From: Neobacillus cucumis
GTDB taxonomy: Bacteria > Bacillota > Bacilli > Bacillales > Cytobacillaceae
Reading direction: 5' to 3'
Assembly (NCBI RefSeq): GCF_002860255.1
Contig: NZ_PGVE01000028.1
Span: 62,001-126,000, forward strand
DNA length: 64,000 bases
Part shown: positions 43,626-52,355 of the stretch, piece after piece
How the letters are laid out: every line of letters starts with the position of its first letter
Position numbering within the stretch: the first letter of the stretch is position 1
Translations under genes and position numbers: made by a program
The notes under the pieces: generated by a model
Databases searched by the model: none
Told to the model about the DNA's origin: nothing
The model's input: only the letters and a program-made list of their open reading frames with translations

Positions 43626-44000
43626 ATGATAAAAATTGAAATACCAAATCCAGATGTCGTGATTACTAAAAGCAGACAAGTCGGCGAAAAAGTAGAGGCC
43701 CCTTTGAGCAGTGTCTATGGTTTTACTAATTATAATAAAATTCCCAGAGACAAAGGCGGAATCATTTTATTTTTTAACGCCAAGGATGAATTGCTTTTTG
43801 TAGGAAAAGCGAGAAAGCTTCGACCTCGGGTTAAGCGCCACTTCGAGGATACGGTTTCTCCAATCAAAGCGCATCGCGACGATATATATAAAATTGCCGT
43901 ATTAGTGGTGGACTCACCAATGGAAAGAGAAATCTACGAAACCTATATCATTAATACCCTTCAAGCGAAATACAATGTCGAGAAAGTTTTCTATAAATAA
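43626..44000 (+). CDS. GIY-YIG domain endonuclease-like protein
   Basis: 124 residues with a UvrC-N-terminal-like GIY-YIG domain: SSVYGFTNYNKIPRDKGGII replaces the canonical GIY...YIG, followed by LLFVGKARKLRPRVKRHFED and REIYETYIINTLQAKYNV, with the catalytic-type Arg (KLRPRV) and Glu (MEREIYE). It starts at ATG 43626. It is alone and lacks other UvrC domains. It could nick DNA in repair, but the first motif is degenerate, so activity is uncertain. A TATAAT box and a GGCTAA...TTAGCC inverted repeat lie in the leader. Confidence 0.75.
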   Translation: MIKIEIPNPDVVITKSRQVGEKVEAPLSSVYGFTNYNKIPRDKGGIILFFNAKDELLFVGKARKLRPRVKRHFEDTVSPIKAHRDDIYKIAVLVVDSPMEREIYETYIINTLQAKYNVEKVFYK

Positions 44001-44004
44001 GCAG

Positions 44005-44049
44005 AAAGAGCAGGTATTCGCTTTTTAAGCGGGACCTGCTCTTTGTTTT
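44005..44049. terminator. Bidirectional terminator between convergent genes
   Basis: AAAGAGCAGGT pairs with ACCTGCTCTTT around an 18-base loop that can itself pair (CGCTTTTTAAGCG). T-rich on the plus side and usable from the minus strand. It separates the GIY-YIG gene from the ATP-grasp gene. Confidence 0.8.
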
Positions 44050-45076
44050 AACTAATTTCGTCATACTTTAAAATCATTTCTTTTTCAAGGTGACTGGCCC
44101 GTATACCAAACCGAGGCTTTAAGGGCCTTATTTTTTCACCTAATAAAATCTTAATTGCCATATACGGAAAATTAATCCCGGACAAACAGCTGAAATGCAA
44201 GCCGCCGCTCATCCGTGGATTGATCTCGAGCAGCTTAGGCACTCCCTTACTGTATTTCACCTGAATATTAAACACAAAAGGCAATCGGTACGTCTGGTGA
44301 AACTTGTGCGCCAATTCAATTAACTCCACACTTTCCACGAGCTCCCGAACACGCCCATCCCCCTTCATCCGAGGAATGGCTGCATACAATCGTTCCGGTG
44401 ATGCCAAGCAATCAATACTATATTCCCTGCCCTCTAAATACTCCAATAGCATTAAATCTGGAAACGTCTCCTGCTGACTTAGGACCTCACAGGCATGATT
44501 GTATGAGATCCGATAGCCGCCCCCGCTATGGAAAAGATGATGGATGGATTCCATTTCTTCCTTGATTACCCGAAATCCCATTGCCCCTTCTCCAACCGCA
44601 GGTTTAAAGCAAACCGTATGGCCCTTTTCCTTAAGGGCAGAGTAAGCCTTTTTAAAATCATTAATATTATTGACGACATAATAGTCAGGTATTGAAAAAA
44701 TCGGTATGCCGTTTGTTAAGGCTTGATAGGCTGCCGCCTTGTTATCCATTGTTTCCATAAGTGCTGCATCAGGACACACAAGAACTTTAACACCCAATTT
44801 CTCAAATTCACCTAACCGCTTGGAAATGAGAACATTTTCTTTTCGAGGGATAAAAATATCAATCCCATGCGTTTGGCAAAAATAAAGACAAAACTCTATA
44901 TATTCGTTCCCAGAGATATCTGGTTCAACAAAGGCAAAATCGCATTTCTGCAAATAGAGGGCATCTTTATTAGGGCTTGTTCCATAAATTGTAAACTTCC
45001 GATGATCTTCATTATCTCGAATCATATCCATATAATGCGTGACCGTTGTAAACCATCGATTAAACCAAATTTTCAT
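44048..45076 (-). CDS. ATP-grasp family ligase-like protein
   Basis: A 342-residue ATP-grasp protein. VCFKPAVGEGAMGFRVI is the ATP-binding flap, LLEYLEGREYSIDCLA the substrate-side strand and PKLLEINPRMSGGLHFSC the metal-binding Asn/Glu pair, resembling CarB-type carboxylate ligases. It stands alone, so substrates cannot be assigned. Related stand-alone proteins join carboxylic acids with amines or amino acids. Confidence 0.82.
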   Translation of the reverse strand: MKIWFNRWFTTVTHYMDMIRDNEDHRKFTIYGTSPNKDALYLQKCDFAFVEPDISGNEYIEFCLYFCQTHGIDIFIPRKENVLISKRLGEFEKLGVKVLVCPDAALMETMDNKAAAYQALTNGIPIFSIPDYYVVNNINDFKKAYSALKEKGHTVCFKPAVGEGAMGFRVIKEEMESIHHLFHSGGGYRISYNHACEVLSQQETFPDLMLLEYLEGREYSIDCLASPERLYAAIPRMKGDGRVRELVESVELIELAHKFHQTYRLPFVFNIQVKYSKGVPKLLEINPRMSGGLHFSCLSGINFPYMAIKILLGEKIRPLKPRFGIRASHLEKEMILKYDEIS

Positions 45077-45154
45077 TGTAAACCTCTCTTACTTTAAAAT
45101 TGACCTTTCCATTATGGACAACGAGGAAAAATTTTATAACTTTTAAATTAAAAT

Positions 45155-45181
45155 AAAAAAAGCCCAGCCTATGCTGGGACG
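45155..45181 (-). terminator. Intrinsic terminator
   Basis: Minus strand: CCCAGC pairs with GCTGGG around ATAG, followed by CTTTTTTTAT. It ends the flavodoxin-like gene. Confidence 0.8.
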
Positions 45182-45237
45182 ATTTAAAATTTCTAAGTAA
45201 GTTGGTTTTTTGGTGAATAAAAACCCTTTCTAAAGTC

Positions 45238-45732
45238 TTAAGCGAAGATCTTTAAATGATTAAATCTTGAAGCAAACTCCTTAATCGCTTCCAAATCTAT
45301 CTTCGATTGGTCGGTAGTAATTCCATCCACCTTTTTCACTACTTGTCTTTCAAAAAAATTCATTTTGGAGACGAGGAATTCCCCGCCGAACAATCCGAGT
45401 GCTGCGGAATTTTTTCGCAAGTCTTGTGGATAGGCATGATTAAATTGTTCAACAGCCAATTCACCCTCACGCATACAGACTAGAAATAGGCCTAATTCCT
45501 TTTCCAATAATTCATCATGATAGGTTTGAAGAAACTTTTTAATTCTTCGCTGAATCATGCCGGCATGTATCGAACCGCCTATGATTACTGCATCATAATC
45601 ATTTAAATTAAGATTTGATTTCTCTTTTTTTAAATCTATTGATGTCACCTCACCAGCCAGGTTTTCACTTAATATTCCAACTACTTTTTCCGTAGTCCCA
45701 TGGGACGAGCAATAAACAATTAAACTTTTCAT
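45238..45732 (-). CDS. Flavodoxin-domain protein (HemG-like)
   Basis: A 164-residue flavodoxin-fold protein with the FMN phosphate loop VYCSSHGTTEKV, the 60s loop IIGGSIHAGMIQRRIKKFL and the C-terminal GFGGEFL-type segment (GLFGGEFLVSKMNFFERQVV). Such proteins are often annotated as protoporphyrinogen oxidase HemG, but this activity is not evident here. It is alone between terminators. Flavodoxin-like electron transfer is the safe call. Confidence 0.82.
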   Translation of the reverse strand: MKSLIVYCSSHGTTEKVVGILSENLAGEVTSIDLKKEKSNLNLNDYDAVIIGGSIHAGMIQRRIKKFLQTYHDELLEKELGLFLVCMREGELAVEQFNHAYPQDLRKNSAALGLFGGEFLVSKMNFFERQVVKKVDGITTDQSKIDLEAIKEFASRFNHLKIFA

Positions 45733-45862
45733 GCTATTAACCCCTCCTTCAATTTACAAGAAAAAAGGCACCATGACATTCTGGAACAAAGGTGCGAATA
45801 TACTAATTCCATTATAAATCCTTTTAAATACAAAATTTGTACAAATATTGGCAATCTTATTA

Positions 45863-45903
45863 CAAAAAAAAACGTGAAGGTCCTTCAACAGACCTTCACG
45901 TTT
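45863..45903 (-). terminator. Intrinsic terminator overlapping the esterase stop
   Basis: Minus strand: AACGTGAAGGTC pairs with GACCTTCACGTT around an 8-base loop and is followed by about nine T. Confidence 0.88.
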
Positions 45904-46810
45904 TAAATACCTTTCTTATAAATTGACCGATTTCTCTTGTCGCCTTTTTTGCTTCTGGCAATATATCCCCGCTGATTTGCCAGACATGCCACATTCCGTC
46001 CCACACCTTTAATGACACATCCACCCCTGCATCCTTAGCCTTAGCGGCAAGCGATAGGGCGTCACTTTGCAAAATTTCGTGATTCCCCGCTTGAATCATT
46101 AGTGGTGGTAATCCACTTAAATCTGCAAAAACAGGTGAAATTAAAGGATGGTCTAGCGATTCTGTTCCAGCGTATATACGAGCCGCTTCCTTCACGGCCT
46201 TTAGACTTAAATAAGGATCCACTTCGCCATTTTTTTGATAACTTTCCCCGCTGCTCGTTAAATCTACCCATGGTGAAAGACATATAATTCCTGCTGGAAG
46301 CGGTTCATTTTGATCCCTTAATACGAGAGCTGTTGCCAAACACAAGCCTCCTCCCGCTGAATCACCTGCAAAAATGATATCCTTTCCCTCATATCCCTGC
46401 TTTAAAAGCCAATGGTAAACATTGACTGAATCCTCTATCGCTGCAGGAAAAGGATGTTCAGGTGCCAAGCGGTATTCAGGAAACAGCACATTCACACCGG
46501 CTGCGTGACCAATCCGGGCAGCAAGCGGACGATGTGTATTCGCTGAACACAAAGCATAACCCCCGCCATGGAGATAGAGAATCACTTTATTTTCCAACAC
46601 AGCACCCGTCGTCAGCCATTCTGCATATAACCCATCGATTTTCAAATGTTCTACCTGACAATTTTTCGGAAGCTTGCCCATTTTGCTGGCGGCAGCATCC
46701 AGCATCTCCCGCTGTTCCTCTATTCCCTTTTGACGGATGCCTTTTTTAACGGCCCTTTTTACCGAAAGCTTAATTGCTTTTTCAAAAAAATAACTTTGGA
46801 AACTTGGCAT
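45896..46810 (-). CDS. Alpha/beta hydrolase, HSL-type esterase
   Basis: 304 residues. The hormone-sensitive-lipase oxyanion motif is YLHGGGYALCS, the nucleophile elbow GDSAGGGLCLA, the acid near GNHEILQSDA and the catalytic His in DGMWHVWQ. ATG 46810 follows GGAGGGG; upstream codons to 46831 lack support. No signal peptide is visible, so it acts inside the cell. Substrate unknown; probably short acyl esters. Confidence 0.9.
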   Translation of the reverse strand: MPSFQSYFFEKAIKLSVKRAVKKGIRQKGIEEQREMLDAAASKMGKLPKNCQVEHLKIDGLYAEWLTTGAVLENKVILYLHGGGYALCSANTHRPLAARIGHAAGVNVLFPEYRLAPEHPFPAAIEDSVNVYHWLLKQGYEGKDIIFAGDSAGGGLCLATALVLRDQNEPLPAGIICLSPWVDLTSSGESYQKNGEVDPYLSLKAVKEAARIYAGTESLDHPLISPVFADLSGLPPLMIQAGNHEILQSDALSLAAKAKDAGVDVSLKVWDGMWHVWQISGDILPEAKKATREIGQFIRKVFKT

Positions 46811-46966
46811 GGTTCCCCTCCACCTTTTCACCCAATATCTGTTAATTTCATTATACTAAAAAAGTCATCCAAAAAAGAAACCATTCAACTTGTATTCTAA
46901 AGTTTTGTAAATATTCTGTAACAATCGTCCTGCCTATAGTACAATTAGCTTAACAGGGGGTGTTCT

Positions 46967-48289
46967 ATGAATCGTCTCACCGATCATTTAATTATTATTT
47001 CCTTTGATTGTCTTTCTGCATTAGACCTTCCCATCTTAAGAGAATTACCACACTTTCAAACCCTTCTTTCTGAAGGTGCACTGGTGGAACATGTTGAATC
47101 CATTTACCCTTCAGTCACGTACCCTTGTCATGCAACGATTGTAACCGGAAATTATCCAAACCGTCACGGGGTCTTTAATAATACACTCCTTCAACCTGGT
47201 ATGGCCTCACCGGATTGGAACTGGTACCGGAAATGCATTCACGGAACTACCCTTTATGATGAAGTAAAAAAGGCAAATATGACAACAGCCGCCCTTTTAT
47301 GGCCAGTAACAGCAAAGGCAGACATTGACTATAACATGCCTGAAATCTTCAGTAACCGACCATGGCAAAATCAAATACTAGTATCTTTAATGAACGGAAG
47401 CCCCCGATTTCAATGGGAGATGAGCAAACGCTACGGTCATATCCGCAAAGGGCTTCAACAACCAGAATTAGATAATTTTATCTTAGAAACAACGGTCGAT
47501 ACCATTAAAACTAAAAAACCGAATCTTTTAATGGTTCACTTTACCGATTTGGATACCCAGCGTCATGAGCATGGCTTTTCTTCTGAGGAGTCCATGATGG
47601 CTCTCCACCGACATAACCAACGACTTGGAAGGATACTCGAAGCACTGAAGGAAGCTAGAATCTATGAACAATCCACCGTTATTGCTCTTGGTGATCACAG
47701 TGCTTTAGATGAACAAAAAGCTATTCATCTCAATGTTCTTTTTACTACCCAAAACTTAATCACCACAAATGCAAATAGGAAGCTGTTGGATTGGAAGGCC
47801 TACTGTAAAAGTTGTGATGGGTCCGCATATATTTATCTTAAAAATCCTACAGATGTTGACACGTTTCAAAAGGTCCACAATCTCTTGAATTTATTGTTGG
47901 AGGAACCAGATTTTGGGATTGAAACATTCATAACTGGAGAAGAAGCAGCAGCAAGAGGAGCAGACCCCGCCTGCGCTTTTATGCTTGAAGCAAGACAGGG
48001 ATTTTATTTTTTAGAAGACTTCTCAGGGGAATTTATCAAAACGATTTCGAAAAAAGAATCAGCGGCAGATAAAAAATATACATTAGCCTGTCACGGCTAT
48101 TCACCAGAAAAAGAAAACTACGGAACGATTTTGATGGCTGCGGGAAATGGAATTCAAAAAATCACATTACCTTATATCCGGCTTATTGATGAGGGTCCAA
48201 CCTTCGCTAGGCTTCTGGGTGTCAGCTTGGGCAATACCGATGGGAAAGTGATTGAAGAGTTGTTAACATTAAAGGAGGAAGTTATATGA
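46967..48289 (+). CDS. Type I phosphodiesterase / nucleotide pyrophosphatase family protein
   Basis: A 440-residue alkaline-phosphatase-superfamily enzyme. IISFDCLSALDLPILRELP carries the first metal Asp, SVTYPCHATIVTGNYPNRHG the nucleophile Thr, and MVHFTDLDTQRHEHGF plus IALGDHSALDEQKA the metal ligands. No signal peptide is seen, so it is probably cytoplasmic. It overlaps the MFS gene by 4 bases, which suggests a shared substrate path. The substrate cannot be read; phosphodiesters or phosphonates are the family range. Confidence 0.85.
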   Translation: MNRLTDHLIIISFDCLSALDLPILRELPHFQTLLSEGALVEHVESIYPSVTYPCHATIVTGNYPNRHGVFNNTLLQPGMASPDWNWYRKCIHGTTLYDEVKKANMTTAALLWPVTAKADIDYNMPEIFSNRPWQNQILVSLMNGSPRFQWEMSKRYGHIRKGLQQPELDNFILETTVDTIKTKKPNLLMVHFTDLDTQRHEHGFSSEESMMALHRHNQRLGRILEALKEARIYEQSTVIALGDHSALDEQKAIHLNVLFTTQNLITTNANRKLLDWKAYCKSCDGSAYIYLKNPTDVDTFQKVHNLLNLLLEEPDFGIETFITGEEAAARGADPACAFMLEARQGFYFLEDFSGEFIKTISKKESAADKKYTLACHGYSPEKENYGTILMAAGNGIQKITLPYIRLIDEGPTFARLLGVSLGNTDGKVIEELLTLKEEVI

Positions 48290-49560
48290 GTGCTATGACC
48301 AAGCAAGAAAAGAGCTGGGTATTCTATGATTGGGCAAATTCTGCCTATTCCATCCTGATTACAACTGCTATTTTTCCATTATATTTTAAAGCAGCTGCGA
48401 ACGGAGCAGGTCTTGCTGCGTCTACCTCTACAGCCTACTGGGGCTATGCCAATTCATTTGCAACCCTATTAATCTCGCTTTGCGCCCCTATATTAGGGAG
48501 TATCGCCGATTTTAAAGACTTCAAAAAACGATTCTTTACCTTTTTCTTTGCGCTCGGTATAATCTTTACCTTACTACTTGCCGTTGTTCCTAGCAGAGAG
48601 TGGCTGATTCTCTTAATATGCTACATGGTGACCGTCATTGGATTTGGAGGAACAAATATTTTCTATGATGCCTTTCTTGTCGATGTGACATCTGAAGACC
48701 GCATGAACCAAATTTCCTCTAAAGGCTATGCAATGGGCTATATCGGCAGTACCATCCCATTTATTATGGGTATCGCACTTATCATTATGTCGCAGCAGGG
48801 TGTTATCCCTCTTTCTGTAACAGTTGCAAGCCAAGCTGCATTTGCCATCACCGCACTATGGTGGGGGGTATTTACCATTCCAATGCTGAAGAATGTTAAG
48901 CAAGTCTATTATAAAGACCGAGTCCCAAACCCAGTGATAAATGGATTTAGACAGCTTTTCTTAACCTTTAAAAAGATTAGACTTTATCGACCATTATTTT
49001 TATTTTTATTTGCCTATTTCTTTTACATTGATGGGGTTAATACAATTATAACCATGTCCACCGCCTACGGTTCGGATTTAGGAATCACCTCAACTAATCT
49101 TTTAATTATCTTATTTGCTACACAAGTGGTGGCGGCACCCTTTGCCATTCTATATGGAAAACTAGCTGATCGATTTAAAGGAAAAACAATGCTTTTAGTG
49201 GGAATTTTTGTTTATGTTGTGATTTGTATCTATGCTTATTTTTTAAAAACAACCTTGGATTTCTGGATTCTCGCGATGCTTGTGGCATCCTCACAAGGCG
49301 GAATTCAGGCACTAAGCCGCTCCTATTTTGCTAAGCTGGTCCCGAAGGAGAGTGTAAATGAGTTCTTTGGCTTCTATAGTATCTTTTATAAATTTGCAGC
49401 CATCTTAGGTCCGTTTTTAGTTGGATTAACCGCACAATTAACCGGGAATACCAATAGCGGTGTGTTTAGCCTGATTGTTTTATTTATTATCGGCGGAATC
49501 CTCCTAATACGAGTACCCGAAACCGACCCTATCCCCAAATCTAATACCCTTTCACAATAG
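48286..49560 (+). CDS. MFS transporter of the UMF1/Atg22 type
   Basis: 424 residues with about twelve spans, starting MSAMTKQEKSWVFYDWANSA, the signature of the UMF1 (Atg22-like) group, followed by SLCAPILGSIADFKDFKKRFF. ATG 48286 lies inside the preceding gene's last codons (AAAGGAGGAAGTTAT before it), so the two are cotranscribed. It may move the substrate or product of the phosphodiesterase; substrate not known. Confidence 0.88.
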   Translation: MSAMTKQEKSWVFYDWANSAYSILITTAIFPLYFKAAANGAGLAASTSTAYWGYANSFATLLISLCAPILGSIADFKDFKKRFFTFFFALGIIFTLLLAVVPSREWLILLICYMVTVIGFGGTNIFYDAFLVDVTSEDRMNQISSKGYAMGYIGSTIPFIMGIALIIMSQQGVIPLSVTVASQAAFAITALWWGVFTIPMLKNVKQVYYKDRVPNPVINGFRQLFLTFKKIRLYRPLFLFLFAYFFYIDGVNTIITMSTAYGSDLGITSTNLLIILFATQVVAAPFAILYGKLADRFKGKTMLLVGIFVYVVICIYAYFLKTTLDFWILAMLVASSQGGIQALSRSYFAKLVPKESVNEFFGFYSIFYKFAAILGPFLVGLTAQLTGNTNSGVFSLIVLFIIGGILLIRVPETDPIPKSNTLSQ

Positions 49561-49572
49561 TAGTAAAATCCT

Positions 49573-49617
49573 TAAAACAGTGCATTCTTCTTCTTTGAAT
49601 AAGCACTGTTTTTATTT
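49573..49617 (+). terminator. Intrinsic terminator
   Basis: AAAACAGTGC pairs with GCACTGTTTTT around a loop of about 19 bases, followed by TATTTTTG. Confidence 0.8.
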
Positions 49618-49703
49618 TTGATTGATTACAGAACTAACGTTCGTTTATAATGGTACTAACATCATTGATTTATACTGAAATAAAATGGAAGGAGCATATA
49701 TAA

Positions 49704-50108
49704 ATGATTACACCTTATCTAATGTTTAACAGAGAATGTGATGAGGCTTTTAAAATGTACCAAAAAGCCTTTGATGGTGAAATGGTTGCCATCCAAAAGT
49801 ATGGAGACATGCCTCCAAATCCTGAATTTCCTGTGGCTGAAAATGATAAAAACCTAGTGTTACATGCCCAATTAAAGTTAACAGAATCTGGAATGATTTA
49901 TGGATCTGATGGACAACGCAATTATGAAGGCAGCCCAAAAGTAACTATCAGCGTAGAGCTTGATTCTGAAGAAAAGGCTTTAAACGCCTGGGAGATTCTT
50001 AAAGAAGGCGGATCTGTATATATGGAACTCCAGCCAACCTTTTTTGCCAAGCTGCATGGTTCTGTACAGGACAAATATGGAGTAACTTGGATGTTTACAG
50101 TTAATTAA
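49704..50108 (+). CDS. VOC-fold protein, YjdN/PhnB-like
   Basis: A 134-residue glyoxalase/bleomycin-resistance-fold protein with the PhnB-like opening MITPYLMFNRECDEAFKMYQ, the block KAFDGEMVAIQKYGDMPPNP and the closing LHGSVQDKYGVTWMFTV. These proteins are often labelled 3-demethylubiquinone methyltransferase, which is not supported. It is a single gene. Function unknown. Confidence 0.85.
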   Translation: MITPYLMFNRECDEAFKMYQKAFDGEMVAIQKYGDMPPNPEFPVAENDKNLVLHAQLKLTESGMIYGSDGQRNYEGSPKVTISVELDSEEKALNAWEILKEGGSVYMELQPTFFAKLHGSVQDKYGVTWMFTVN

Positions 50109-50114
50109 CAAGAA

Positions 50115-50147
50115 TAACACCCAGGTTTTAAACCTGGGTGCCCATTC
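50115..50147. terminator. Bidirectional terminator between convergent genes
   Basis: CACCCAGG pairs with CCTGGGTG around TTTTAAA. T-rich sequence lies on both sides. Separates the VOC gene from copZ. Confidence 0.82.
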
Positions 50148-50357
50148 TTATTTCACATCATATCCTTGATCATCAATTGTTTCTTTAATCTTATCGATTG
50201 AAACGAGTTTCGTATCAAATTCTACATCTACTTGGCCTTTCGCAAGGTCCACAGCCACCTTTTTTACACCTTGAAGTTCTCCAACACTGCCTTCAACTGC
50301 TTTAACGCAATGTCCACAAGACATTCCACTTACAGTTAACGTAACATGGTCCATCAT
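50148..50357 (-). CDS. copZ: Copper chaperone CopZ
   Basis: A 69-residue heavy-metal-associated domain with the Cu(I) motif GMSCGHC (Cys 14 and 17), followed by VKAVEGSVGELQGVKKVAV. It shuttles Cu(I) in the cytoplasm to the exporter CopA. It follows csoR by 7 bases, so the pair is one operon; copA, which usually follows copZ, is absent here and a VOC gene ends next to it on the other strand. Confidence 0.95.
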   Translation of the reverse strand: MMDHVTLTVSGMSCGHCVKAVEGSVGELQGVKKVAVDLAKGQVDVEFDTKLVSIDKIKETIDDQGYDVK

Positions 50358-50364
50358 AAATTCC

Positions 50365-50700
50365 TCACTTTTTCATTAATTTTTGGATGGTAACAAGGAC
50401 CTCATCAAGGACCTCGAAATCACCTTCTTGAATTCTTTCCACGACACAGCTTTTCATATGACCTTCAAGCAAAACTTTCGCAACACTATTTAACGCAGAT
50501 TGTGTTGCAGCGATCTGGTTAATGACATCGTCACAATACGTATCTTTTTCAATTAATCCTTTAATCCCGCGAATCTGCCCTTCAATCCGGTTTAACCTTG
50601 TGATCAAATTGCTCTTTACTTTATCCGAATGGTGACTTTTGCGATGGTTCCCCCCTGGTTCGCAGAACGATTCTTCGGTTAACTCCTGTTCATGAGACAT
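50365..50700 (-). CDS. csoR: Copper-sensing repressor CsoR
   Basis: 111 residues. CsoR releases DNA on binding Cu(I); the ligands are C56, H81 and C85 (YCDDVINQ, EGHMKSC). The helical core LITRLNRIEGQIRGIKGLIE fits the family. A G-rich site just upstream (50726-50750) is a likely operator. The N-terminus has an extra His/Cys-containing segment (FCEPGGNHRKSHHS). It should repress itself and copZ. Confidence 0.95.
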   Translation of the reverse strand: MSHEQELTEESFCEPGGNHRKSHHSDKVKSNLITRLNRIEGQIRGIKGLIEKDTYCDDVINQIAATQSALNSVAKVLLEGHMKSCVVERIQEGDFEVLDEVLVTIQKLMKK

Positions 50701-50725
50701 ACAAAACGCCTCCTTTTTTGGACTT

Positions 50726-50750
50726 ATTATATCATACCCCCCTATTCTAT
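50726..50750 (-). promoter_or_regulatory. csoR promoter with a CsoR-type G-rich operator
   Basis: Minus strand: AATAGGGGGGTATGATATAATAA. TATAAT (50731-50726) is the -10 box and AGGGGGGTAT fits a CsoR half site between -10 and -35. Copper should relieve repression of csoR-copZ. Confidence 0.65.
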
Positions 50751-50760
50751 ATAATCAACA

Positions 50761-50810
50761 AAAAATAAAAAATAGACTTGTCATTTTTTAAAAAATCACA
50801 AGCCTACTTT
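50761..50810 (-). terminator. Intrinsic terminator after the CBS-protein gene
   Basis: Minus strand: TAGGCTTGTGA and TGACAAGTCTA (one G-U pair, few mismatches) enclose an AT-rich part that also pairs, followed by TTTTTTATTTTT. Confidence 0.75.
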
Positions 50811-50823
50811 TAAACCACTAAGA

Positions 50824-51288
50824 TTACAAACTTTCTACTATGGTTTGCTGGATATTGCGAATGACATCTCCGCGGCTGATTACACCAACTACACGGCCTG
50901 CACCATTTACAACTGGGAGTTTTTTAAAGTGATGCTTAGCTAAGAGATTAATAACTGTTTCCATTTCATCCTCTGGACGGACAGTAACGATACCATTTGT
51001 TTTTGCAATCTTAATAATCTCCCGATTAATGATTTCACTCAAGTGAACTTCCCTATCTTCTACTGCTATATAGGTAATAAAGCTAAAATAATCATGAATT
51101 CGTCGGTCTAATGGTTTAAGAGCGCGTAAAATATCCCCATCTGTTACAATTCCGCATAACGTCCCGTCTTTTTTCATAATTGGTACACCGCCAATTTTCT
51201 TTTCCACAAAAGTAGACATAACGTCTTTAATCGTAGTTTCCGGACTCACACCAATAACGTCTCTCACCATAAAATCTCTTACTTTCAT
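50824..51288 (-). CDS. Two-CBS-domain protein
   Basis: 154 residues from ATG 51288 (MKVRDFMVRDVIGVSPETTI) behind AAAGGAAG. Two CBS domains are seen: residues about 7-60 (KKIGGVPIMKKDGTLCGIVT then DGDILRAL) and about 90-150 (HHFKKLPVVNGAGRVVGVIS then RGDVIRN). Such proteins bind adenine nucleotides as sensors. No partner domain or neighbour shows what it controls. Confidence 0.88.
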   Translation of the reverse strand: MKVRDFMVRDVIGVSPETTIKDVMSTFVEKKIGGVPIMKKDGTLCGIVTDGDILRALKPLDRRIHDYFSFITYIAVEDREVHLSEIINREIIKIAKTNGIVTVRPEDEMETVINLLAKHHFKKLPVVNGAGRVVGVISRGDVIRNIQQTIVESL

Positions 51289-51443
51289 TATGGTCACCGC
51301 TTCCTTTGGATCATTTCCAAAATAATTCATGCTGAATTAAATCCATTTTGTTCTAAATGCATATTATGCAGAATATAATAAATTCCATCTTTCTAGATAC
51401 TATTTCAAACTTTAATTAATGAAGAGCTGCATCCAATTTATCA

Positions 51444-52097
51444 TTATTCAAATGCTTCAACATCACTTCCACGTAGTTGATTTAATACTGTAGGTGGAAA
51501 AACCATCCGGCATATGAGTTTGGCTATGTCTTGATAGGCACACTTATTCTCCGTTTTATTTATCTTATCAAGTCCGTTCTCAACAATGATCATAATCGCC
51601 CAAGAGACCGTATCTAGATCCAGATCACTCCAGACTAACCCTTTTTCCCTCGCTTGCTTTAAGCTAGATTGGATCCTTTCATGTATCCTCTTTCTGGCCT
51701 TTTCCAGTACGTTCGCAAGCTCAGAATCCTTTGATAACAGTTCTGGCAAAACATGACGTAGCCCGAATTCATGGATCCGGTTATAATGATTCTCCAATGA
51801 AGTCGCCAATGATGAAACCGGATCATTAGAAATCCAGCTAATTTCAGGAGGAAGAAAGGTCTCAATCTTATCCTCAAGCAATGACATCAAGAGCTGCCGT
51901 TTATCAGAAAAATATCGATAAAAAGTTCCTGTTGCTACCCCTGCATGTGCAGCAATATCCTTTGCCGTTGTCTGCTCATAACCCTTTGCTTGAAACAACG
52001 CATAGCCACTTTCAATTAATGCATTTCTTTTAACTTGAGCCCGTTCCTGTTTTGGCAAAAATGGAAATTCACCTACAAGTTTTTCATCATCTGACAT
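51444..52097 (-). CDS. TetR-family transcriptional regulator
   Basis: 217 residues. The helix-turn-helix is ALFQAKGYEQTTAKDIAAHA then GVATGTFYRYFSDKRQLL near residues 33-72. The C-terminal ligand domain is TetR_C-like and not diagnostic. ATG 52097 follows GTGAGGTG. Two 14-base inverted repeats TGAAC/TCATAGTTCA lie 40-105 bases upstream, and more ATAGTTCA half sites precede tag. They suggest autoregulation and control of neighbours. Ligand unknown. Confidence 0.9.
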   Translation of the reverse strand: MSDDEKLVGEFPFLPKQERAQVKRNALIESGYALFQAKGYEQTTAKDIAAHAGVATGTFYRYFSDKRQLLMSLLEDKIETFLPPEISWISNDPVSSLATSLENHYNRIHEFGLRHVLPELLSKDSELANVLEKARKRIHERIQSSLKQAREKGLVWSDLDLDTVSWAIMIIVENGLDKINKTENKCAYQDIAKLICRMVFPPTVLNQLRGSDVEAFE

Positions 52098-52136
52098 GTT
52101 TTCACCTCACTATTATCATACCACGTTCCACTAATT

Positions 52137-52150
52137 TGAACCATAGTTCA
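52137..52150. promoter_or_regulatory. Candidate TetR operator (copy 1)
   Basis: TGAACCATAGTTCA, a perfect TGAAC/GTTCA inverted repeat 40 bases upstream of the TetR gene start, in promoter position. A close copy lies at 52188-52201. Confidence 0.5.
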
Positions 52151-52187
52151 TGTTTAAATTGACACTTTAAGTTAGTTATGAAATACT

Positions 52188-52201
52188 TGAATTATAGTTC
52201 A
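52188..52201. promoter_or_regulatory. Candidate TetR operator (copy 2)
   Basis: TGAATTATAGTTCA, matching copy 1 at 12 of 14 bases and centred 51 bases (about five helical turns) away. It lies between the TetR gene and the small plus-strand gene at 52356, so it could affect both. Confidence 0.5.
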
Positions 52202-52355
52202 CATTATAATCACATTATTTTAAATAAATACTTGAAAAATTATCCTACAAAGAAGGAATTTACAATTTTAATGCGAATAATTTAAAGTATCTTAATTTTG
52301 ATTTTTAAAGTTTTAATCATATAGTTTTTATAACAATCGGAAGGTGTTGATTAAT

